Source: Rubrivivax sp. (lineage in GTDB: Bacteria > Pseudomonadota > Gammaproteobacteria > Burkholderiales > Burkholderiaceae_C). From it: a DNA stretch of 5,963 bases. Below are positions 1-5,963 of the stretch, piece by piece. The stretch is from assembly GCA_027484885.1 (NCBI GenBank), contig JAIXSD010000717.1:1-5963 (forward strand). The letters run 5' to 3'. Below the pieces are notes generated by a model, which had not been told where the DNA came from, did not search any database, and saw nothing but the letters and a program-made list of their open reading frames with translations. Numbering within the stretch: the first letter of the stretch is position 1; every line of letters starts with the position of its first letter. The translations under genes and the position numbers were made by a program.

Positions 1-1908
<1,908 letters not shown>

Positions 1909-2054
1909 TCAACAGGACTGGGGGAATGCGGGCGCCCAGGACAGGCGTCGGGCCGGGGTGTCGCAGCGGCGGTGAGGGCGGACTGGGCACCAGCTTTGAG
2001 GCGTGGTCTCGTTCGCGTTCACTGCGGCTGGCCCTGGTGCGATGCATGTCCAGG

Positions 2055-2080
2055 GCCCGCACCCCAGGCGGGGGTCGGGC
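2055..2080 (-). terminator. Strong GC hairpin directly after the TPP aptamer (possible attenuator)
   Basis: In the mRNA, GCCCG-ACCCC pairs with GGGGU-CGGGC around a 5-base loop (CGCCU) with one bulged G: ten base pairs, nearly all G-C. It begins inside the last bases of aptamer helix P1 (2079-2080 are shared). No U-run follows, so it is not a standard intrinsic terminator. It may be a folding spacer, a pause site or part of the expression platform. The hairpin is directly visible; its function is uncertain. Confidence 0.4.
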
Positions 2081-2186
2081 TCTTCTTACGCCGGTATCAA
2101 CCGGATCAAGTTCAGCGGGTCCGTGGCTTCCACCACATCTCAGCCCGGTGCATCGTGAACGAGTGCACAACAGGGCCCCCCGGAGC
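2079..2186 (-). ncRNA. TPP riboswitch aptamer (THI element) of thiC
   Basis: Cis-acting RNA that binds thiamine pyrophosphate and turns down thiC. Read on the minus strand, the THI-box consensus is almost complete. A G-run (2176-2181) is the P2 5' side. P3 is GCCC/GGGC (2173-2176 with 2143-2146), extended by GUGCA/UGCAC (2164-2168 with 2148-2152). The invariant GGCUGAGA pyrimidine-binding motif follows (UGAGA at 2138-2142), then an optional GUGG/CCAC hairpin, then ACCC closing P2 (2117-2120). Next come CUGAACUUGAUCC, the P5 hairpin CCGGU/ACCGG with UGAU loop (2091-2104), and GCGUAAGA. GCUC (2183-2186) and GAGC (2079-2082) close P1. It lies 272 bases upstream of the thiC start, longer than usual for a switch acting on the ribosome binding site. 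Confidence 0.96.
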
Positions 2187-2194
2187 GTGTCCGC

Positions 2195-2200
2195 AGTATA
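2195..2200 (-). promoter_or_regulatory. -10 box of the thiC promoter
   Basis: TATACT on the minus strand matches the sigma-70 -10 consensus at five of six positions. It predicts initiation at an A (position 2188), two bases before the first pairing base of the riboswitch, which strongly supports it. The hexamer 17 bases upstream (CAGAGA, 2218-2223) is a poor -35 box, so the promoter may be weak or need an activator. Confidence 0.55.
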
Positions 2201-2318
2201 TCCACATTAGGCTGGGCTCTCTGGACTGCGGGCAAACCCGAGCAAGGGAGCCCCCGCGCCTTCCCTAAACTCCCGCCTGCCGCGACCAGCGGTCCCGCTG
2301 ACCCCCCAACACAATTTC

Positions 2319-2324
2319 AAGGAG
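2319..2324 (+). promoter_or_regulatory. Ribosome binding site of the TonB-domain gene
   Basis: AAGGAG lies six bases before ATG 2331 and is a near-perfect Shine-Dalgarno. It fixes this start. I could not identify a convincing promoter for this gene in 2201-2318. Confidence 0.8.
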
Positions 2325-2330
2325 CACAGC

Positions 2331-3179
2331 ATGTGTCGAAGCAAGCGCCGGGCCTTGAGTCTGGTGGGTGTGGCCGTGACCCTGGCCACCACATTGAGCA
2401 CCAGCCCTCTGGCGCAAGCCCAAGGCAATGAAGCCGGCAAGGCCGATGCTGGCAAGAGCAGCACCAGCAACAAGGCCGAGATGACCCCGGCCGAGCGCGC
2501 GCAGCGCGATGCCGACAAGGTCTTCCAGTGGATTCGCTTGCATGCCGATAAGCCGGGCGCCAAGCCCGCCATCATCTTGCCGGGCCAGAATTCGCCCGCC
2601 GCAGCGCCGGCCCCAGCGCCCGCGCCGGTGGCGGCCAAAAGCGGCGCCAATCGCACACCCGAGCGCAATGGTGCAGCGGAGCTGGCCTCGGCGAAACGAG
2701 GTGCTGCGCCGGCTGACCGCAAGGGCATCACCGAGACCGTCTCCGACATTGCTCCCTCAGGCACCCAAACGGCCGCCGCACAGCCCACAGAGCCCGCGCC
2801 CGAACCCACCCGCCTGGCTGCGGCCAGCTTGAGCGCGGCGTCCGTGCCGCCCACCCTGCCTGAAACCCTGGCGTCGCCACCGGCTGCTGCTTCGCCGGCC
2901 TTTGCCGAACCGCCGGCGCCGGCCGTCGAAACCCCGCTCAAGGCCATCAAGATGGTCGAGCCCGAGTTCCCTCGCCAGTTGCAGTCGACCCTGCGCTCCG
3001 GCTCGGTGCAGGTGCGCTTCACCGTCAACCCCGATGGCACGGTGGGCCGCGCCGAGGCGATCCAGACCACGCACCGCCGTCTCAGCCCGGCGGCGCTGGA
3101 GGCCGTCAACCAGTGGCGCTTCGAGCCCATCGCCAAGGCGCGTGAGGCGACGGTGGAGCTGGTGTTCCGCCTCGAGTGA
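2331..3179 (+). CDS. Exported protein with TonB C-terminal domain (energy transducer TonB-like)
   Basis: 282 residues. A basic N-terminus and hydrophobic core (about 8-22) end in PLAQAQG, a good signal peptidase I site after residue 30. A charged segment with AQRDADKVFQWIRLHADKP (57-75) follows, then a long Ala/Pro-rich linker (about 85-200) suited to spanning periplasm. The TonB C-terminal fold is at about 203-282, with a ME-EFPxxL start, GSVQVRFTVNPDGTV, SPAALEAVNQWRFEPI and a final beta strand. In TonB this domain contacts TonB boxes of outer-membrane receptors and transmits energy from ExbB-ExbD. Here the N-terminus lacks the His-containing transmembrane motif of classical TonB and looks cleavable, and no exbB/exbD lies nearby. 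A role in receptor energisation is therefore uncertain; it may be a periplasmic TonB-domain protein. It is divergent from thiC and probably monocistronic. The family call is firm, the function is not. Confidence 0.88.
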   Translation: MCRSKRRALSLVGVAVTLATTLSTSPLAQAQGNEAGKADAGKSSTSNKAEMTPAERAQRDADKVFQWIRLHADKPGAKPAIILPGQNSPAAAPAPAPAPVAAKSGANRTPERNGAAELASAKRGAAPADRKGITETVSDIAPSGTQTAAAQPTEPAPEPTRLAAASLSAASVPPTLPETLASPPAAASPAFAEPPAPAVETPLKAIKMVEPEFPRQLQSTLRSGSVQVRFTVNPDGTVGRAEAIQTTHRRLSPAALEAVNQWRFEPIAKAREATVELVFRLE

Positions 3180-3198
3180 GCTGAGTTTGCTTGCGGCC

Positions 3199-3212
3199 GG
3201 CGCCCCGGCGCC
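3199..3212 (+). repeat. GC-rich inverted repeat after the TonB-domain gene
   Basis: GGCGC-CCCG-GCGCC, 20 bases after the stop codon, can form a five-pair hairpin. Flanking GCTTG (3189-3193) and CAAGC (3212-3216) offer an alternative longer stem with a bulge. No T-run follows, so it is at best a weak or Rho-assisted terminator or an mRNA 3'-end stabiliser. Confidence 0.35.
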
Positions 3213-3275
3213 AAGCTGATGATGTTTGCCTGATTGCAAAAATAGCCATTGAGTGCTGGAGCTGGTTCTGGCGCG

Positions 3276-3281
3276 TAAAAT
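3276..3281 (+). promoter_or_regulatory. Probable -10 box of the arsR-type gene
   Basis: TAAAAT matches five of six -10 consensus positions and would start transcription near 3288, about 30 bases before the ATG. The -35 is unclear: TTGAGT (3249-3254) is a good hexamer, but the 21-base spacer is too long. The hexamer at standard spacing is poor. Confidence 0.4.
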
Positions 3282-3317
3282 CGGCGCTTCCGCAGCCCAC
3301 AGGCGACACGCTCGATC

Positions 3318-3656
3318 ATGGAAGACCTGCCTCTTGCCGCCCTGACCCAGGTGGCCGCTTATTTCCAGGCCCTGTCCGAGCCCACGCGCTTGCAGATCCT
3401 CAATCTGCTGCGTCAGCAGGAGCGCAAGGTGGGCGAGCTGGCCGAGCTGTGCGGCTTCAGCATTGCCAATATCTCCCGGCACCTGAGTCTGCTGCAACAG
3501 CAAGGCCTGGTCGAGCGGGAGAGCCGCGGCACCAGTGCCTACTACCGCATCGCCGATCCGGCGGTCTACCAGCTGTGTGATCTGGTCTGCGGCAGCATTG
3601 CGCAAAGCAATGCACGCGCCGCCAAGATCAATGCGGCTTTCATTCAGAACCGCTGA
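3318..3656 (+). CDS. ArsR/SmtB-family transcriptional regulator
   Basis: 112 residues, the usual size for this family of small dimeric winged-helix repressors that release DNA on binding a metal, metalloid or reactive sulfur species. The ArsR hallmark LSEPTRLQILNLL is at 19-31. The recognition helix-turn-helix is at about 38-61 (VGELAELCGFSIANISRHLSLL), and the beta wing GLVERESRGTSAYYRI at 63-78. The C-terminal helix carries YQLCDLVC. Its cysteines are C45, next to the ELC position used by ArsR-type arsenic sensors, and C87 and C91, which form CxxxC in the last helix. These could form a thiol-based sensor site, but the ligand cannot be deduced. No Shine-Dalgarno is evident before ATG 3318; I keep this start because it gives a full-length N-terminal helix. 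There is no obvious target operon: the next gene, 163 bases downstream on the same strand, is an esterase. Confidence 0.92.
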   Translation: MEDLPLAALTQVAAYFQALSEPTRLQILNLLRQQERKVGELAELCGFSIANISRHLSLLQQQGLVERESRGTSAYYRIADPAVYQLCDLVCGSIAQSNARAAKINAAFIQNR

Positions 3657-3805
3657 CATATCCCGTTACAAAAACGGCAGGGGCTTGCGGGTGTTTCCGC
3701 GGGCTTGTGGCGTTGACGCGCGCGGCGCTTTGTCGGAATCTCCCTCTCTTTTCTTCCGCCCGCGACGGCCTGTGCCCATGAGCCCGGATCAGCGCTGGCA
3801 CTCTT

Positions 3806-3811
3806 GAGGGG
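3806..3811 (+). promoter_or_regulatory. Ribosome binding site deciding the esterase start
   Basis: GAGGGG lies eight bases before ATG 3820. A GTG at 3811 opens the same frame three codons earlier, but it overlaps this Shine-Dalgarno and so is unlikely to be used. Confidence 0.7.
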
Positions 3812-3819
3812 TGATCGGT

Positions 3820-4902
3820 ATGAGCAAGCGAAGCGTCTGGGCGATCAAGCCCGTCTTGGTGGGCCTGATGGCCGTAGGGGCCTGTGGGGCTTTGTCGGCA
3901 CAGACGGCTCAAACGTCTCAAACGGCAGCGGCAGGCAACCCCGCCAGCGGCTATGCCAGCGTGGTCGTGTTCGGCGACAGCCTGGCAGACAGTGGCAACA
4001 ATGCGCGCCTGATCGGCGTGGATGCGGGACAAGTCATCACGGGTGACAGCTATTTCGCCGCTCAACCATTTGCGACGGGACGCTACAGCAACGGCCCCGT
4101 CTGGGCTGAGCGCTTTGCCGAACATCTGGGCCTCAGCGCCCACGCCTCGCAGTCGGGCGGCAGCAACTTCGCCTACGGCGGCGGTGCGACGGGGCAGGAC
4201 GGCTCGGGCACACCCATCCCGGGCTTTCCCTTCAGCATGCGAAGCCAGCTGAACCAGTACCTGGCCACGGTGCCGCTCAGCGGCACCGTGGCGCCGGCGC
4301 AGAGCCTGTTTGTCTTTTCCGGTGGTGCGGTCAATGTCAGCCAGGCGATGGAGGCTTCGGCGCTGAACCCGCAGGCGGCATCGGCCATTGTTGCCGAGGC
4401 GGCGCAGCGTTATGCCGAAGACATGGGTGCCATGGTGGACCAGCTGCAAGCCGCCGGCGCGCAGCACATCCTGCTGCTGAACGTGGGCAACTTTGGCCTC
4501 ACCCCGCGCGCCCAGAGTTACGGCGCTTCGGTGGCGGCCGTGGGCACCTGGGCGGCTGCGAGCATGAACCAGGCGCTGGCGCAGCGCATGGAGGGCGAGG
4601 CCGGCGTGCAGATTTTTGACCTGTTCGGGCTGCTCAGCCAGGCGGTGGCTCAGCCCTCGGCCTATGGTCTGAGCAATGTCAGCCATGCCTGCGGCGCGCT
4701 GCAGTACGGCTGCGATCCGGCCACGGCCCTGTTTTACGACGGCCAACACCCCACCGCTTTTGGCCACCAGCTGATTGCCGATCAGGTGTTTGCCGCTGCC
4801 GTGCCTGAGCCGGCTTCGGCCGCGCTGCTGCTGGCCGGTTTGGCGGGGGTGCTGGCGTTGGGTCAGCGCCGTCGTCGCGTGGCGATGGCGGCCGGGGCTT
4901 GA
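3820..4902 (+). CDS. Secreted GDSL/SGNH-family esterase with PEP-CTERM sorting signal
   Basis: 360 residues. The signal peptide has a hydrophobic core at about 11-25, with cleavage likely after ALSA (27). Block I VVVFGDSLADSGNN (48-61) carries the nucleophile Ser54. GRYSNGPVWAERFAEHLG (87-104) is the typical second conserved region. LLLNVGNFGLTPRA (218-231) is a conserved core strand. Block V YDGQHPTAFGH (306-316) supplies Asp307 and His310 of the triad. The family hydrolyses ester bonds in lipids or acylated carbohydrates; the substrate is unknown. Block III, normally GxND, reads SGGAVNV (167-173), so the oxyanion-hole Asn is displaced or absent. The C-terminus is a textbook PEP-CTERM signal: VPEP (328-331), hydrophobic segment (about 332-347), then RRRR (350-353). 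This implies processing by an exosortase encoded elsewhere, with release or surface attachment. C291 and C298 may form a disulfide. Confidence 0.93.
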   Translation: MSKRSVWAIKPVLVGLMAVGACGALSAQTAQTSQTAAAGNPASGYASVVVFGDSLADSGNNARLIGVDAGQVITGDSYFAAQPFATGRYSNGPVWAERFAEHLGLSAHASQSGGSNFAYGGGATGQDGSGTPIPGFPFSMRSQLNQYLATVPLSGTVAPAQSLFVFSGGAVNVSQAMEASALNPQAASAIVAEAAQRYAEDMGAMVDQLQAAGAQHILLLNVGNFGLTPRAQSYGASVAAVGTWAAASMNQALAQRMEGEAGVQIFDLFGLLSQAVAQPSAYGLSNVSHACGALQYGCDPATALFYDGQHPTAFGHQLIADQVFAAAVPEPASAALLLAGLAGVLALGQRRRRVAMAAGA

Positions 4903-5841
4903 TCAGCGGCGCGGCTCGGGCGCTTGGCCCGGGCATTGCGCCATGCGTGCGGCCAGGGCTTCGAGAAACACCCGGGTGCGCAGCGGCATCAGGCGCCGCT
5001 CGGGGAAGACTGCCCAACACGTGACATCAGGCAGCTGCCAGTCCGGCAGCACGGGCTGCAACTGCCCGCTGGCCAGCCAGGGCCCGGCGAAATGGTTGCC
5101 CACCGCGGTGATGCCGACGCCGGCGCAGGCCAGGCGCAGCAGCATGTCGGGTGCATTGACCAGGCTGCGCCGGGCGGGCGTGCCGCTCCAGCTATCTTCG
5201 CTGCCGTCGGGGCGAAGGCGTTGCAGACGCCAGGGCGGGGCTTCGCCCGCGCGGTTCAGGATCATCAAGCCATGCTGGTCGAGCAAGTCCTCGGGCTGCT
5301 GTGGCGCGCCATGGGCCTGCAGATAGGCTGGCGAGGCATAGAGGCCATTGCTGAACACGGCCAGGCGGCGCGCGGCCAGCTGGCTGTCGGCCGGCAGCTC
5401 GCCGATGCGCACGGCCAGGTCGAAGCCTTCGGCGATCAGGTCCACGCGACGCGGTGACAGGTCCAGCATCAGCGTGATGTCGGGGTAGCGCAGGATGAAA
5501 TCCGACAGCATGTCGCCAAAGGCCTGGTGGGCCAAGTCGGCCGGCATGGACACGCGCAGCCGGCCGCTGGGCCGCAGCTGGCGCTGCGAGGCCAGGGCCA
5601 GGGCGCCCTCGACCTCGGCGGTCAGCGCACGCGCATGCTCCAGCACGCCGGCGCCGAATTCGGTCAGCGCCAGGCGCCGGGTGCTGCGCTGCAGCAGCTT
5701 TTCGCCCAGGCGCTGTTCCAAGGCGGCGATGCGCCGGGACACGCTGGATTTGGGCAGCTGCACCCGCTCGGCAGCGCGGCTGAAGCTGCCGCTGTCCATC
5801 ACGCGGGCAAACAGCAGCAGGTCGTCGGCGTCGGGGCTCAT
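4903..5841 (-). CDS. LysR-type transcriptional regulator (CrgA-like subgroup)
   Basis: 312 residues, typical for the family. The N-terminal winged helix-turn-helix (about 5-64) contains LLLFARVMDSGSFSRAAERVQLPKSSVSRRI, followed by ALEQRLGEKLLQRSTRRLALTEFG, and then the dimerisation helix (about 65-90). The effector-binding domain runs from GRLRVSMPADL (93-103) to the end, including DLAVRIGELPDS-like sequence (141-153) and the GVGITAV segment (241-247). The pattern FDLAVRIG with RRL and LYASPAYL is typical of the CrgA-like branch, whose members often control a divergently transcribed oxidoreductase or detoxification gene. That partner would lie past the right edge. The frame is open back to 5946, but ATG 5841 gives the canonical LysR N-terminus and has an AAGAGA ribosome-site-like sequence about nine bases upstream. 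The upstream extension would cross the promoter. The stop codon abuts the convergent esterase stop. The inducer is unknown. Confidence 0.94.
   Translation of the reverse strand: MSPDADDLLLFARVMDSGSFSRAAERVQLPKSSVSRRIAALEQRLGEKLLQRSTRRLALTEFGAGVLEHARALTAEVEGALALASQRQLRPSGRLRVSMPADLAHQAFGDMLSDFILRYPDITLMLDLSPRRVDLIAEGFDLAVRIGELPADSQLAARRLAVFSNGLYASPAYLQAHGAPQQPEDLLDQHGLMILNRAGEAPPWRLQRLRPDGSEDSWSGTPARRSLVNAPDMLLRLACAGVGITAVGNHFAGPWLASGQLQPVLPDWQLPDVTCWAVFPERRLMPLRTRVFLEALAARMAQCPGQAPEPRR
4914..4934. repeat. Hairpin just past the convergent stop codons
   Basis: GCTCGGGC (4914-4921) pairs with GCCCGGGC (4927-4934) around a 5-base loop: eight pairs, one of them a wobble. It starts 11 bases after the esterase stop and lies inside the last codons of lysR. 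It could contribute to ending esterase transcription, but there is no T-run, and the local composition makes such repeats common. Confidence 0.25.
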
Positions 5842-5878
5842 GGGGGAGATCTCTTTGGATTGATGCTTTGGCGGAACA

Positions 5879-5907
5879 ATCTTATCCAGATCGATGGCTT
5901 CTGTCGC
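5879..5907 (-). promoter_or_regulatory. Candidate lysR promoter
   Basis: On the minus strand, GCGACA (5902-5907) and TAAGAT (5879-5884) are separated by 17 bases. Each matches four of six sigma-70 consensus positions. The start would be near 5872, giving a leader of about 30 bases. The -35 hexamer lies within the nested inverted repeats at 5892-5937, as expected if LysR represses itself. Confidence 0.4.
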
Positions 5908-5937
5908 TCGTGTGTTCTCAATACAGTGAGGCCATCG
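5892..5937. promoter_or_regulatory. Nested inverted repeats upstream of lysR (possible operator)
   Basis: CGATGGC (5892-5898) is repeated inverted as GCCATCG (5931-5937). Inside it CTGT (5901-5904) is mirrored by ACAG (5923-5926). A further CTCA-N6-TGAG dyad occupies 5917-5930. The block spans 46 bases and overlaps the candidate lysR -35 box. LysR regulators typically bind a region of about this size upstream of their own gene, so an operator role is plausible. None of the dyads is an exact T-N11-A motif. Confidence 0.4.
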
Positions 5938-5963
5938 CTTCACCACCGGGTGCAGCGCAGCCC

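Noticed and set aside
2207..3659. Minus-strand open frames of 370 and 300 codons opposite the TonB-domain and arsR-type genes
   Set aside because: Low-complexity Ala/Gly/Arg composition, no domain, and fully opposite two well-supported genes.
3663..3677. CCGTT-ACAAA-AACGG hairpin after the arsR-type gene as a terminator
   Set aside because: Only five pairs and no T-run; it may be incidental.
3713..3741. TTGACG as -35 box of an esterase promoter
   Set aside because: The -35 hexamer is good, but the hexamers 16-18 bases downstream (for example GAATCT) are very poor -10 boxes. Not strong enough to annotate.
3778..3807. Nine-codon open frame whose stop overlaps the esterase ribosome binding site, resembling a leader peptide
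   Set aside because: No Shine-Dalgarno of its own and no attenuator structure; it is the tail of a longer shadow frame. The stop overlap is probably chance.
3640..4767. Minus-strand open frame of 375 codons opposite the esterase
   Set aside because: Shadow of the esterase coding sequence; no family resemblance or start signal.
4924..5863. Plus-strand open frames opposite lysR
   Set aside because: Antisense shadows of a clear LysR-family gene, with biased composition and no start signals.
5844..5946. N-terminal extension of LysR to 347 residues
   Set aside because: It would precede the canonical LysR N-terminus with 35 unrelated residues and cover the promoter region; the family normally starts about where ATG 5841 does.

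Overview
The window is high-GC DNA from what is most likely a betaproteobacterium of the order Burkholderiales, in the Rubrivivax/Leptothrix/Roseateles neighbourhood. This is inferred from three things: a TPP-riboswitch-controlled long-form ThiC, an exosortase-type PEP-CTERM protein, and the style of the TonB-like and LysR proteins. No RNA genes other than the riboswitch, no mobile elements and no CRISPR array are visible.

Layout. Positions 1-1806 (minus strand) hold thiC, the thiamine-pyrimidine synthase. All but roughly its last 25-35 residues are present. Its long leader (1807-2188) carries a clear TPP riboswitch aptamer at 2079-2186. A strong GC hairpin sits directly after the aptamer, and a second hairpin directly upstream of the start buries the ribosome binding site. 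A -10 box places the transcription start two bases before the aptamer. Divergently, 2331-3179 (plus) encodes an exported TonB-C-terminal-domain protein. Then follow a small ArsR/SmtB-type regulator (3318-3656, plus) and a secreted GDSL/SGNH esterase with a C-terminal PEP-CTERM sorting signal (3820-4902, plus). A LysR-type regulator (4903-5841, minus) converges on the esterase, and the two stop codons abut in a single TGATCA. The last 122 bases are the lysR promoter region, with nested inverted repeats; the gene divergent to lysR would lie beyond the window.

How they work together. ThiC makes HMP phosphate from aminoimidazole ribotide in the cytoplasm. Its synthesis is probably shut off by TPP through the leader, most plausibly at translation initiation. 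The four other genes look like separate transcription units rather than one operon, and no pathway links them that I can support. I see no convincing undescribed multi-gene system. The most interesting items are the architecture of the thiC leader, the TonB-domain protein that looks exported rather than membrane-anchored, and the esterase with an altered catalytic block III and possibly two competing sorting signals.
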